Origin: Xanthomonas sp. NCPPB 1128
GTDB lineage: Bacteria > Pseudomonadota > Gammaproteobacteria > Xanthomonadales > Xanthomonadaceae
Direction: 5' to 3'
Assembly: GCF_001043115.1 (NCBI RefSeq)
Contig: NZ_LFME01000014.1
Coordinates: forward strand, 43,248-107,247
Length of the DNA: 64,000 bases
Below, piece by piece: positions 17,452 to 26,732 of the stretch. A program made the position numbers and the translations under genes. Numbering within the stretch: position 1 is the stretch's first letter; each line of letters starts with the position of its first letter. Below the pieces are notes generated by a model. That model made no database searches. It was not told the DNA's origin and saw nothing but the letters and a program-made list of their open reading frames with translations.

Positions 17452-19611
17452 TCAGTTCTTCAAGCCGCGGTTTTCCAGCAGTGGCTCGACGCTGGGGTCC
17501 TTTCCGCGGAAGTCGCGGTACAGGGTGGCCAGGTCGACGGTGTTGCCGCGCGAGAGGATCTTGGCGCGGAAGATGTCGCCGTTGGCGCGGGTCAGGCCGC
17601 CGTGCTCCTTGAACCACTGGAACGCGTCGTCGTCGAGCACTTCCGACCAGAAGTAGGCGTAGTAGCCGGCCGAGTAGCCGCCGCCCCAGATGTGGTCGAA
17701 ATAGGTGGTGCGGTAGCGCGGCGGCACTTCGGCCAGGTCCACCTTGTACTTCTTCAGCGAGTCGGCCTCGTACTTGTCCACGTCCTGCAGCGGCGCGTCG
17801 GCCGGCAGGGTGTGCCAGGCCAGGTCGAGCAGCGCCGCCGACAGGTACTCGGTGGTGGCGTAGCCCTGGTTGAAGGTGCGCGACTTCTTGATCTTCTCCA
17901 CCAGGTCGGCCGGCATCGCCTCGCCGGTCTGGTAGTGCTTGGCGTAGTGCGCGAACACCTTCGGATCCGACGCCCAGTGCTCGTTGAACTGCGAGGGGAA
18001 CTCGACGAAGTCGCGCGAGGTGGCGGTGCCGGCCAGGGTCGGGTACTTCACGTTGGAGAACATGCCGTGCAGCGCATGGCCGAACTCGTGGAACATGGTG
18101 GTGACGTCGTCGAAGCTCAGCAGCGCCGGCTGGCCCGGGGCGGGCTTGGTGAAGTTGCAGACGTTGTAGACCACCGGCTTGGTGCCGGTCAGGCCGTTCT
18201 GGCCGACGAACTCGTCCATCCAGGCGCCGCCGGACTTGCTGTCGCGCTTGAAGTAGTCGGTGTAGAACAGCGCCAGCGACTTGCCGTCCTTGTCGAACAC
18301 TTCATAGACCTTCATCCCGTCGTGGTAGGTGGGGATGTCGGTGCGTTCCTTGAAGGTGAGGCCGTAGAGCTCGTTGGCGGCGTAGAAGACGCCGTTCTGC
18401 AGCACGTTGTCCAGTTCGAAGTACGGCTTGATCTGCGACTCGTCGAGGTCGTACTTGGCCTTGCGCACCTGCTCGGCGTAGAAATCCCAGTCGGCGGCAG
18501 TGAGCTTGAAGCCGCCCTTCTGGGCATCGATCACCTTCTGCATCTCCGCGGCCTCGCTGCGCGCCTTGGCGGTGGCGGCGGGCACGGTGTCGGTGAGCAG
18601 CTTCAGCGCCGCGTCCGGGGTCTTGGCCATCTGGTCGCTGAGGCTGTAGGCGGCATAGCTGTCGAAGCCGAGCAGCTTGGCCTTCTGCGCGCGCAGCTGC
18701 GCCAGGCGCTGCACGGTCTGGCGGGTGTCGTTGGCATCGCCCTTCTCGGCGCGCGACTGCGAGGCGGCCATCACCTGCTGGCGCAGGTCGCGGTCCTTCA
18801 GCGAGGCCAGCACCGGCTGCTGGGTGGTGTTCTGCAGGGCCAGCAGGTACTTGCCGTCGAGCTTGCGCGCGGTGGCGTCCTGCGCGGCCGAGGCGATGTC
18901 GCCGTCGGACATGCCGTCGAGCTTGGCCTTGTCGTCCGCCACCACCGCACCGGCGGCGGTGGCCGCGACCAGCTTGGTGTGGAACTGCGTGGCCAGGGTG
19001 GTCTCTTCGACGTTGAGCTTGCGCAGGGTGGCCTTGTCGGCGTCGGACAGCTGCGCGCCGGCACGCACGAATTCCTGGTATTCGTACTCGACCAGGCGCT
19101 TCTGCTCCGGGTCCAGGGTCAGCGTGTCGCGCTGGTCGTACAGGCTCTTGATGCGCGCGAACAGCTTGGGATCCAGGCTGATCTCGTCCTGGTGCGCGGC
19201 CAGCTTGGGCGCGATCTCTTCCTGGATCTTCTGGCGGGCATCGTTGGTGTCGGCCTGAACCAGGCCGAAGAAGATGCGCGACACGCGGGTCAGGGTCTCG
19301 CCGCTGCGCTCCATCGCTTCCAGGGTGTTGGCGAAGGTGGCCGGCTCCGGGTTGTCGGCGATCTTGCGGATCTCGGCCAGGTGCTGCTTCATGCCCTCTT
19401 CGAAGGCCGGCAGGTAGTCGCTGTCCTTGATCTTGTCGAACGGCGGCGCCTGGAACGGCAGCGTGCTGGGGGTCAGCAGCGGGTTGGCGGCGGCGGCGGG
19501 CTGCTCGGCGGCCGGAGCAGCGGGAGCGGCGGGCACGGGGGTGGACTCCTTACCGGAACAGGCGGCCAGCGCCAGGCTGATGGCGGCGGCCAGAACGACG
19601 TTACGCGACAT
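17452..19611 (-). CDS. dcp: Peptidyl-dipeptidase Dcp, lipoprotein form (M3 family)
   Basis: 719 residues from the ATG 19609-19611. A lipoprotein signal (LALAACSGK, lipidated Cys about residue 18) and a Pro/Ala linker place it in the periplasm, lipid-anchored. The M3 metallopeptidase body carries the zinc site HEFGHALHGMF near residue 505. Other family blocks are GYSAGYYAYFWSEVLDDDAF and KSRTFNQGYATTEYL. The enzyme removes C-terminal dipeptides from oligopeptides. It lies 242 bp downstream of the cyanophycinase/isoaspartyl-peptidase gene on the same strand and could complete peptide breakdown there. Confidence 0.95.
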   Translation of the reverse strand: MSRNVVLAAAISLALAACSGKESTPVPAAPAAPAAEQPAAAANPLLTPSTLPFQAPPFDKIKDSDYLPAFEEGMKQHLAEIRKIADNPEPATFANTLEAMERSGETLTRVSRIFFGLVQADTNDARQKIQEEIAPKLAAHQDEISLDPKLFARIKSLYDQRDTLTLDPEQKRLVEYEYQEFVRAGAQLSDADKATLRKLNVEETTLATQFHTKLVAATAAGAVVADDKAKLDGMSDGDIASAAQDATARKLDGKYLLALQNTTQQPVLASLKDRDLRQQVMAASQSRAEKGDANDTRQTVQRLAQLRAQKAKLLGFDSYAAYSLSDQMAKTPDAALKLLTDTVPAATAKARSEAAEMQKVIDAQKGGFKLTAADWDFYAEQVRKAKYDLDESQIKPYFELDNVLQNGVFYAANELYGLTFKERTDIPTYHDGMKVYEVFDKDGKSLALFYTDYFKRDSKSGGAWMDEFVGQNGLTGTKPVVYNVCNFTKPAPGQPALLSFDDVTTMFHEFGHALHGMFSNVKYPTLAGTATSRDFVEFPSQFNEHWASDPKVFAHYAKHYQTGEAMPADLVEKIKKSRTFNQGYATTEYLSAALLDLAWHTLPADAPLQDVDKYEADSLKKYKVDLAEVPPRYRTTYFDHIWGGGYSAGYYAYFWSEVLDDDAFQWFKEHGGLTRANGDIFRAKILSRGNTVDLATLYRDFRGKDPSVEPLLENRGLKN

Positions 19612-19853
19612 GAGGTGGAACTCCTGGGAGGACCTTGGGGCCAAGACAGCCGCCCACGTTACCGGGTTTGCATGGCAGCGGCATGTGCCATTGGCTCGGG
19701 CAGGCGCGCCAGCCAGCCGGCGTACAGATCGCCGGGCGCGGGCGCGGGCGTGGCGCCAGCGCCGGCAGTGCGACGTCGTCCCACCGGCCGGCACGCGAAG
19801 CCAGCCCGGCGCAGGGAAGCGGCCGGCACCGCGTCGCGGGCCGGCACGCGAGC

Positions 19854-21800
19854 TCACTGCCCGCCGGGCAGCGGCAACGCCTCGTCCTTGAAGATGGCCA
19901 CGTGCGGCACGCCGTCGGCGCCGATCCAGCCGCGGTACATGCCCTCGGTGTTGAACGGGAAGGCCACGCTGCCGTCCGCGCCCAGCGCGATCGCGCCGCC
20001 GTCGCCGCCGGCCTTGGGGATCTGCTGGTCGATCACCGCATCGGCAGCCTGGGCCAGGCTCTGCCCGGCGTACTTCACCCGCGCGCAGATGTCGTAGGCC
20101 GCCACCGCGCGGATGTAGAACTCGCCCCAGCCGGTGCCGGACACCGCGCAGCGGGTGTCGGCGAAGGTGCCGGCGCCGATGATCGGCGAGTCGCCGACGC
20201 GGCCGTAGCGCTTGTTGGTCATGCCGCCGGTGGAGGTGCCGGCGGCCAGGTTGCCCCGCAGGTCCAGCGCCAGCGCGCCGACCGTGCCGAAGTGCTTGGC
20301 GGTCTCCAGGTCGGCGTGCGCCTGCTTGTTGGCCTCTTCCTTCAGCGCCTGCTGCAGTTGCTGCCAGCGCTTCTCGGTACGGAAGTAGGACGGCGCGACC
20401 AGCGTGATCCCGTGCTGCTTTGCGAAGATCTCGGCGCCGTCGCCGACCAGCATCACGTGCTCGGACTGGTCCATCACCGCGCGCGCCAGTTCGATCGGGT
20501 TCTTGACCCGGTGCACGCCGGCCACCGCGCCGGCCTTGCCGGTGCGGCCGTCCATGATCGCCGCGTCCAGTTCGTTGCGGCCGTCGTGGGTGAACACCGC
20601 GCCCTTGCCGGCGTTGAACTGCGGCGAGTCCTCCAGCACGGCGATCGCCGCGGCGACCGCATCCACCGCCGGCTTGCCCTGCGCCAGCAGCGCCTGCCCG
20701 GTACGCAGCGCCTTCTCCATCGCCGCGCGCGCCTCGGCCAGGTCGGCAGGGCTGCTGCTGGCACGCTCGACGCCGGCACCGCCATGGATCACCAGGGTGG
20801 TGGCGGGAATCTCGCGCATGCGCCCGTCCTGCACGGCGTAGTAGCGGTGGAACACCGGCGCCTCGACGCGGCCGTCCGGCAAGTGCAGGGTGGAACCGGG
20901 GCCGACCCCGACGGTCTCGATGCGGGCGGCCTGCAGCGGCTGCCCGGCCGGGGTGGACGGTTGCAGCGGCCCGGCGACCACGGTAGCCACGGCCTGCGGA
21001 TCGGTGGCATAGACGCGCGCGGTGCCGTCGCCCTCCACCGCCAGTGCGGCGCTCTCGTCCACGCCCAGGCCGATCAGCGGTTCCCCTTTGGGCGCCAGCG
21101 TGGCGGCCTTGGCGCGGAACGCGAACAGGCGGCCGAGGCGATCGCGCTCGCGGAAGTGGGTGTCGGTGATGACCCGCTTGAGCAGGTCCAGGTGCAGGAA
21201 GTCGGTCTCGATGGTGACCGCCGGCCCCAGCGGATCGGCCAGCGCCGCCGGACTGGTGATGCTGCCGCCGTCCATCGACCCATACAGGTACTCGCCCAGC
21301 ATCGCCAGGCCGGCGCTGGTGCCGCCCAGCGGCTTGCCGGCGCGCACGTGCGCGTCCAGCGCGTCGGCCACCGGGGTGTTCTTCCAGTAGCGCACGTAGC
21401 GCGACTGGTCGCCGCCGGCGATGAAGATGCCGTCGGCGCGGGCCAGCGCGCGCAGCAGCGCCGGATCGCTGGAGGCGCCGCGGCCGCTGAACACGAACGT
21501 CTCGACCGAGGCCACGCCCCCGACCTTGCGGTAGAACTCCTCGCCCACCTCGTTGGCCTGCGAGGCGCGCAGCACCACCACGTGGCCATGCCCGGCCTTG
21601 GCCATGAACCAGCGCAGCGCGTCGTAGTTGCGGTCGCCGCCACCCATCAGCAGCAGGCCAGGCGACACCGGGCCGGGTGTGGGCGCGGCCGGATCGCCGA
21701 CCAGGTACTGGCGGTAATCGCGCGCGACGGCGGGCGTGGCCAGGCACAGGCCCAGCAGCAACGACATCCAGGGCCGGAACATGCCGACGGAACGGGTCAT
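19854..21800 (-). CDS. Secreted cyanophycinase / isoaspartyl peptidase fusion
   Basis: 648 residues from the ATG 21798-21800 (GAGGAG upstream). A signal peptide covers residues 1-27 (ending PAVA). Residues about 45-330 form a cyanophycinase-like S51 serine peptidase with the nucleophile elbow GGTSAG (Ser162) and DTHFRERDRLGRL (His215 region). Residues about 335-648 form an isoaspartyl peptidase/L-asparaginase of the Ntn type: LVIHGGAG, FNAGKGAVFT and HFGTVGALALD, whose Thr506 is the expected autocleavage point and nucleophile. Cyanophycinase releases beta-Asp-Arg dipeptides and isoaspartyl peptidase splits them, so one exported chain could carry out both steps. It diverges from the sigma/FecR/receptor operon. 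Confidence 0.92.
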   Translation of the reverse strand: MTRSVGMFRPWMSLLLGLCLATPAVARDYRQYLVGDPAAPTPGPVSPGLLLMGGGDRNYDALRWFMAKAGHGHVVVLRASQANEVGEEFYRKVGGVASVETFVFSGRGASSDPALLRALARADGIFIAGGDQSRYVRYWKNTPVADALDAHVRAGKPLGGTSAGLAMLGEYLYGSMDGGSITSPAALADPLGPAVTIETDFLHLDLLKRVITDTHFRERDRLGRLFAFRAKAATLAPKGEPLIGLGVDESAALAVEGDGTARVYATDPQAVATVVAGPLQPSTPAGQPLQAARIETVGVGPGSTLHLPDGRVEAPVFHRYYAVQDGRMREIPATTLVIHGGAGVERASSSPADLAEARAAMEKALRTGQALLAQGKPAVDAVAAAIAVLEDSPQFNAGKGAVFTHDGRNELDAAIMDGRTGKAGAVAGVHRVKNPIELARAVMDQSEHVMLVGDGAEIFAKQHGITLVAPSYFRTEKRWQQLQQALKEEANKQAHADLETAKHFGTVGALALDLRGNLAAGTSTGGMTNKRYGRVGDSPIIGAGTFADTRCAVSGTGWGEFYIRAVAAYDICARVKYAGQSLAQAADAVIDQQIPKAGGDGGAIALGADGSVAFPFNTEGMYRGWIGADGVPHVAIFKDEALPLPGGQ

Positions 21801-21956
21801 GCGGATCTCCTCGGGAACGGGGCGGGCAGGCGAGCGTGCGGCTCGTTGCTGAGAGGGGACGAACGGCGGCACGGTTTCCCCCCGCCGCCTCACCCTCCCA
21901 CGTCGGCGCGCGCGGCACTTGCCCGTACGCACCGGCGATCGGCTAATGTGGGATCC
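21801..21956. promoter_or_regulatory. Divergent control region of the fusion enzyme and the sigma operon
   Basis: 156 bp separating the divergent fusion-peptidase and ECF sigma genes. Both promoters must lie here or overlap the coding ends. I see no strong palindrome or consensus hexamers. Confidence 0.5.
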
Positions 21957-22529
21957 ATGTCCGCTTCCCTCGACGATTGGTTCGTCCAAGAAATCCTCGT
22001 CCACGAGCAGGCGCTCAGCGGCTACCTGCGGCGCTGCTGGCCGCATCGCGAGGAGTGGCACGACCTGCGCCAGGAGATCTACGTGCGCGTCTACGAGGCC
22101 GCCGGCAAGGCCCGGCCGAGCCTGCCCAAGTCGTTCCTGTTCGCCACCGCGCGGCACCTGATGACCGACCGGCTGCGCCGCAACCGGGTGGTGTCGATCG
22201 AGGCGGTGGGGGATCTGGAGTCGATGCACGTCCTGATAGACGAGCTGTCGCCGGAACGCTGGTGCGGCGGACGGCAGGTGCTGGGCCGGCTGGCGGCGGC
22301 CTTCGACCGGTTGCCGGACCGCTGCCGCAGCGTGGTCTGGCTGCGGCGGGTCGAGGAACTGCCGCAGAAGGAGGTGGCCGTGCGCCTGGGAATCAGCGAG
22401 AAGAGCGTGGAGAAGCAGGTGGCCCGGGGCATGCGCCTGCTGGCCGATCATTTCCATGGCGACGAGGGCGCGGCGGCGCCGGCGAAGCCGATGCAGGCGC
22501 GGGCACGCGATGGACAGCAGGTGGATTGA
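21957..22529 (+). CDS. ECF RNA polymerase sigma factor (FecI-like)
   Basis: 190 residues from the ATG 21957. Sigma-70 region 2 is at about 25-85 (YLRRCWPHREEWHDLRQEIYVRVYEAA, FLFATARHLMTDRLRRNRVV). Region 4 is at about 120-170 (LPDRCRSVVWLRRVEELPQKEVAVRLGISEKSVEKQVARG). This is the type activated through a FecR-like anti-sigma by a TonB-dependent receptor. It overlaps the fecR gene by 20 bp and precedes the receptor gene. Confidence 0.93.
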   Translation: MSASLDDWFVQEILVHEQALSGYLRRCWPHREEWHDLRQEIYVRVYEAAGKARPSLPKSFLFATARHLMTDRLRRNRVVSIEAVGDLESMHVLIDELSPERWCGGRQVLGRLAAAFDRLPDRCRSVVWLRRVEELPQKEVAVRLGISEKSVEKQVARGMRLLADHFHGDEGAAAPAKPMQARARDGQQVD

Positions 22530-23562
22530 GGCGCGTGCGGCGGCCTGGCTGGCGCGGCGCGACCGCGACGACTGGACCGACGCACGGCAGGCGCGCCTGG
22601 ATGCCTGGCTGGCGGCGGCCACCGCGCACCGGGTGGCGTTCCTGCGCCTGCAGGCCGCCTGGCAGGAGAGTGGGCGCCTGCAGGCACTCGGCGCCGGCCA
22701 GCGCGATGGGCAGGTGCCCGAACGCGGCCGCTGGCAGGGCCTGGGCGGCCGCAGCACGCTGGCGCCGGCCGCCACCGCCGCCGCGCCGGACCTGCGCGGC
22801 CTGCGCTTCGCCCCGCGTCCGCGTGCGCCGCGACGACGGCGCTGGCCGGCGGCGCTGGCGGCCGCGCTGCTCGGTGCCGCGGTGCTGTCCCTGGTCTGGC
22901 GGCATGCCGTCGAACCGGTACCGACCGCCTATGCCAGCGTCACCGGCCAGCTGCGCCCGGTGGCCCTGGCCGATGGCTCGCAGGCCACGCTGAGCAGCGA
23001 CAGCCGCATCGCGGTGGCGCTGTCACGCGCGCAGCGGCGCATCGACCTGCAGCGCGGCGAGGCGTTCTTCGCGGTGAGCAAGGACCCGGGCCGGCCGTTC
23101 GTGGTCGACAGCGGCGCACGCCGGGTGGTGGCGGTGGGCACGCGCTTCGCGGTGCGCCGCGAGGCCGATGCGCTGCGCGTGGTGGTCACCGAAGGCACGG
23201 TGCGGCTGGAATCGGCGAGCGCGCCGCAGGCGCCGCCGCTGCTGCTGCACGCTGGCAGCATCGCCCAGGCCGGGCCGCACGGGGTGCTGGTACGCCGGGT
23301 TGCGCTGGCCGAGGCCGAGCGCGTGCTGGACTGGCGTAGCGGCTACCTGAGTTTCGACGACACCCCGCTGCAGGCGGCGGTGGCCGAGTTCAACCGCTAC
23401 AACACGGTCAAGCTGCAGGTCGCCGATGCCGGTGCCGCGGCGCTGCGGGTCGGCGGCAACGTGCGCTGGTCCAACGTCGACGCCTTCGTGCGCCTGCTCG
23501 AACAGGGGTTCCCGATCCGCGCCGAGCGCCAAGGCGACACGGTGCTGTTGCACAGCCGGTAG
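22510..23562 (+). CDS. FecR-family anti-sigma/signal transducer
   Basis: 350 residues. The N-terminal cytoplasmic FecR domain (AAAWLARRDRDDWTDARQARLDAWLAA) is followed by one membrane helix at about 112-130. The periplasmic FecR domain begins near residue 140 (SVTGQLRPVALADGSQATLSSDSRI, EAFFAVSKDPGRPFVVDSG, VGTRFAVR). A C-terminal domain (YLSFDDTPLQAAVAEFNRYN) resembles the STN-interacting part. It should hold the upstream sigma factor until the receptor signals. The start is inside the sigma gene, giving tight co-translation. Confidence 0.92.
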   Translation: MDSRWIEARAAAWLARRDRDDWTDARQARLDAWLAAATAHRVAFLRLQAAWQESGRLQALGAGQRDGQVPERGRWQGLGGRSTLAPAATAAAPDLRGLRFAPRPRAPRRRRWPAALAAALLGAAVLSLVWRHAVEPVPTAYASVTGQLRPVALADGSQATLSSDSRIAVALSRAQRRIDLQRGEAFFAVSKDPGRPFVVDSGARRVVAVGTRFAVRREADALRVVVTEGTVRLESASAPQAPPLLLHAGSIAQAGPHGVLVRRVALAEAERVLDWRSGYLSFDDTPLQAAVAEFNRYNTVKLQVADAGAAALRVGGNVRWSNVDAFVRLLEQGFPIRAERQGDTVLLHSR

Positions 23563-23664
23563 GCCGTCCCGCGCCGGGCCGGCGCGGCGGCGGGGGGATT
23601 TGTCGGTCTCGTTCGTCCTGGAGCTACTGAGGCGCGCTCCGCGCCCGTTTGGGGAGAAAACTCG

Positions 23665-26600
23665 ATGCGGTATCCGATGCGTGCCCTGCTGCTGAGCATG
23701 GCCTGTGCGAGCGCCTGTGCGGCGCAGGCGCAACCCGCTGCCGTTGCCGCCACCGGCACGGTGGACGTCCCCGCCGGCCCGCTGCGCGCGGCGCTGGACA
23801 CCCTGGCGCGGCAATCCGGCGCGCAACTGATCTATCGCGCCGACCAACTCGGCCAGGCCCGCAGCGGCGGCGCGCACGGCCAACTGGATACCGCACAGGC
23901 GCTGCAGCAGGTGCTGCGCGGCAGCGGCTTCGTCGCCCAGCGCGATCCCTCCGGCGCCTGGCTGGTGCGGCGCCAGGAGCCGGCCCCGGCCCGCGCGCAG
24001 CCGGTCCGTGCCGCCGCACCGGCGCCGGCCGCGGCGGCCGAGGCGCCGGTGGCGCAACTGGACACCCTGCGAGTGACCGGCTCGCGCATCCCGCGCACGC
24101 AGGTGGAAGGCCCCGCGCCGATCAGCGTGATCAGCGCCGAGCAGATCAAGGCCAACGGCTTCACCTCGGTGCCGGACGTGCTGCGCGCGATGACCCAGAA
24201 CGGCGGCGAGACGCAGAGCCCGCAGTCGGCCAGCGGCGCGGACTTCTCGCCCGGCGCGCAGCAGGTGGACCTGCGCGGGCTCGGCCCCAACCACACCCTG
24301 GTGCTGGTCAACGGCCGCCGCATCGCCGACTTCCCGATGCCGTTCAAGGGCCGCAGCAACTTCACCGACATCTCCAACATCCCGCTGGGCATGATCGACC
24401 GCATCGAGATCCTGACCGGCAGCGCCTCGGCGATCTATGGCTCGGACGCGATCTCCGGCGTGGTCAACTTCATCCTCAAGAAGCACGCCGACGGCACCAC
24501 GCTGGACTACCGTTTCGGCGACACCACCCGCGGCGGCGGCGAGAGCTTCAACCTCAGCCTCAGCAGCGGCTGGTCGCGCGGCAACTTCGACGCGGTGTTC
24601 GGCGCCGAACTGGTCTCGCAGACACCGCTGTGGGCCTACGAGCGCAGCCGCCAGGACAGCACCCTGGACGGCCCCACCGCACGCTCGCAGGTGCCGCGCC
24701 GCACCTTCCTGCGCACCGACGGCAACGACGACTACCTGGACCCGGGCGCGGACACCTGCGCGGCGGTGTCCGGCCTCAACGGCGGCAGCACCGGCTACGC
24801 CACCCGCCCCGGCTACGGCGCGTTCTGCGGCAGCAGCGCCTCGATCGGCTACGGCACCATCACCAACAAGCGCCGCGGCCTCAACGGCTACGCCTCGCTG
24901 CGCTACGCCTTCGACAACGGCAGCGAATGGTTCGCCGACGTGCAGATGGGCTACCACGAGCTGTCGCTGTTCCGCGACGTGACCCAGTGGGGCTACATGG
25001 CCCCGGACGGCAACGAGCAGGGCTATTTCTACAACCAGGCCACCGACCAGGTGGAAGCCTGGGGACGCCAGTTCAGCCCGGAAGAAATGGGCGGCCTCAA
25101 CGCCGGCACCATCCGCACCCGGCAGAAGACCTTCAGCGTCACCACCGGTTTCAAGGGCCACCTCGGCGCGGACTGGGACTACGAGACCAGCCTCAGCCAC
25201 TCGCAGTACCAGGCCACGATCAGCTGGCCGCAGATCGTCGCCGCGCGCGCCAACGCGCTGTTCCTCGGCCCGCAGTTGGGCGTGGACGAAGACTCGGGGC
25301 TGCCGATCTTCAATGCCGACCCGCAGCGCCTGTACACGCCGCTGAGCCGCGCCGAGTACGACAGCATCGCCCAGCGCACGGTGTATCAGCCGCGCTCGCG
25401 CATCGACACCCTCGCCTTCACCGCCACCAACACCGCGCTGTTCTCGCTGCCCGGCGGCGATGCCGGCATGGCCGCGACCGCCGAATTCGGCAACCAGGCC
25501 TACAACCTGCGCCCAGATCCGCTGGCCACGCAGTACTACTACTACAGCTGGAAGGACTCCGACGGCCACGGCAGCCGCAACCGCTGGGCGCTGGCCAGCG
25601 AGCTGCGCCTGCCGGTGCTGTCGACGGTGTCGCTGAGCCTGGCCGGACGCTACGACCAGTACCGCTTCGCTGGGCGCTCGCTGGGCAAGTTCACCTACAG
25701 CGGCGGGCTGGAGTGGCGGCCGGTGGACACGCTGCTGGTGCGCGCCTCCTACGGCACCGCGTTCCGCGCCCCGGACCTGCACTACGTGTATGCCGGCCCC
25801 GGCAACGACGAGACCACCGGCGTGGACTACTACCGCTGCGCCAGCGAGGAACCGGGCGTGGCGATCCAGGACTGCAGCTACAACGAGGAGGCGGTGATCC
25901 GCGGCCGCAGCGGCAACCGCGCGCTGAACCCGGAGAACAGCACCTCGTGGACCGCCGGCCTGGTGTGGTCGCCGATGGCCGACCTGGACCTGTCGGTGGA
26001 CTACTTCAACATCGACATGCGCGACCAGGTACAGGACCTGCGCGTGGACCAGGTGCTGCGCGACGAGGCCGACTGCCGCCTCGGCGTGCTGCAGGCCACC
26101 TCCACCACCTGCCAGCAGGCGCTGGCACGGGTCACCCGCAGCGCCGACGGGCGCCTGTACGGGGTCTACGTCAACCCGATCAACATCGCCCGCGAACGCA
26201 CCAACGGCGTCGACCTCAGCGCGCAGTACCGCCTCGACACCGGCATCGGCACCTTCCGCCTGAGCGGCAACTACACCTGGGTACGCCGCCACGACATCCA
26301 GGTGTACGCCGGCGAAGCGATGGTGGACGAATTCGCGGTCAACAGCGGCTACGACATCCCGCGCACCAAGGCCAGCGCCAGCGTGTCGTGGGAGCGCAAC
26401 GCCTGGACCGCGACGCTGCACGGCGAACGCCTGGGCCGCCTGCCGACCTCCGATTCCTACGACCAGGTCTACGACCCGGAGAGCGGCGACAGCCCCTGGA
26501 TCGGCGCCACCTACCGCTACAACGCCTCGCTGCAGTACCGCTTCACCGACCACGCGCAGCTGTCGCTGACGGTGACCAACCTGTTCGACAAGATGCCGCC

Positions 26601-26712
26601 GCACGACCGCACCTATACGTCGTACCCGTACTACGACGTGTCCTGGTTCGATACCGTGGGCCGCAGCGTGTACCTGCAATACACGCAGAAGTTCGGCGGC
26701 AGCGCGCTGTAG
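23665..26712 (+). CDS. TonB-dependent receptor with N-terminal signalling (STN) domain
   Basis: 1015 residues. A signal peptide (to about residue 22) is followed by an STN domain (about 30-105; GPLRAALDTLARQSGAQLIYRADQL) that talks to FecR. A Pro/Ala linker and plug domain follow (TLRVTGSRIPRTQVEGPAPISVISAEQI; VDLRGLGPNHTLVLVNGRRI; GSASAIYGSDAISGVVNFILKK). A long 22-strand-type barrel ends in KFGGSAL. It imports a scarce substrate across the outer membrane using TonB energy. The neighbouring cyanophycinase/isoaspartyl peptidase and Dcp suggest a peptide or cyanophycin-like ligand (inference); no siderophore genes are near. Confidence 0.95.
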   Translation: MRYPMRALLLSMACASACAAQAQPAAVAATGTVDVPAGPLRAALDTLARQSGAQLIYRADQLGQARSGGAHGQLDTAQALQQVLRGSGFVAQRDPSGAWLVRRQEPAPARAQPVRAAAPAPAAAAEAPVAQLDTLRVTGSRIPRTQVEGPAPISVISAEQIKANGFTSVPDVLRAMTQNGGETQSPQSASGADFSPGAQQVDLRGLGPNHTLVLVNGRRIADFPMPFKGRSNFTDISNIPLGMIDRIEILTGSASAIYGSDAISGVVNFILKKHADGTTLDYRFGDTTRGGGESFNLSLSSGWSRGNFDAVFGAELVSQTPLWAYERSRQDSTLDGPTARSQVPRRTFLRTDGNDDYLDPGADTCAAVSGLNGGSTGYATRPGYGAFCGSSASIGYGTITNKRRGLNGYASLRYAFDNGSEWFADVQMGYHELSLFRDVTQWGYMAPDGNEQGYFYNQATDQVEAWGRQFSPEEMGGLNAGTIRTRQKTFSVTTGFKGHLGADWDYETSLSHSQYQATISWPQIVAARANALFLGPQLGVDEDSGLPIFNADPQRLYTPLSRAEYDSIAQRTVYQPRSRIDTLAFTATNTALFSLPGGDAGMAATAEFGNQAYNLRPDPLATQYYYYSWKDSDGHGSRNRWALASELRLPVLSTVSLSLAGRYDQYRFAGRSLGKFTYSGGLEWRPVDTLLVRASYGTAFRAPDLHYVYAGPGNDETTGVDYYRCASEEPGVAIQDCSYNEEAVIRGRSGNRALNPENSTSWTAGLVWSPMADLDLSVDYFNIDMRDQVQDLRVDQVLRDEADCRLGVLQATSTTCQQALARVTRSADGRLYGVYVNPINIARERTNGVDLSAQYRLDTGIGTFRLSGNYTWVRRHDIQVYAGEAMVDEFAVNSGYDIPRTKASASVSWERNAWTATLHGERLGRLPTSDSYDQVYDPESGDSPWIGATYRYNASLQYRFTDHAQLSLTVTNLFDKMPPHDRTYTSYPYYDVSWFDTVGRSVYLQYTQKFGGSAL

Positions 26713-26732
26713 CGCCGGGTCGACGCCTGCAT

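Noticed and set aside
19612..19853. Open frame linking dcp with the upstream fusion peptidase into one 1488-residue product
   Set aside because: This arises only from the lack of stops in the intergenic gap. The lipoprotein signal and ATG of dcp start a separate protein.
17401..20097. 898-codon plus-strand open frame opposite dcp
   Set aside because: The composition (Val/Gly/Leu/His/Arg-rich) is typical of a reverse-strand shadow, while the minus strand encodes a complete M3 peptidase with HEFGH.
23023..26679. 1218-codon minus-strand open frame opposite the TonB-dependent receptor
   Set aside because: Low-complexity GC-driven translation without domains; the plus strand encodes a full receptor.
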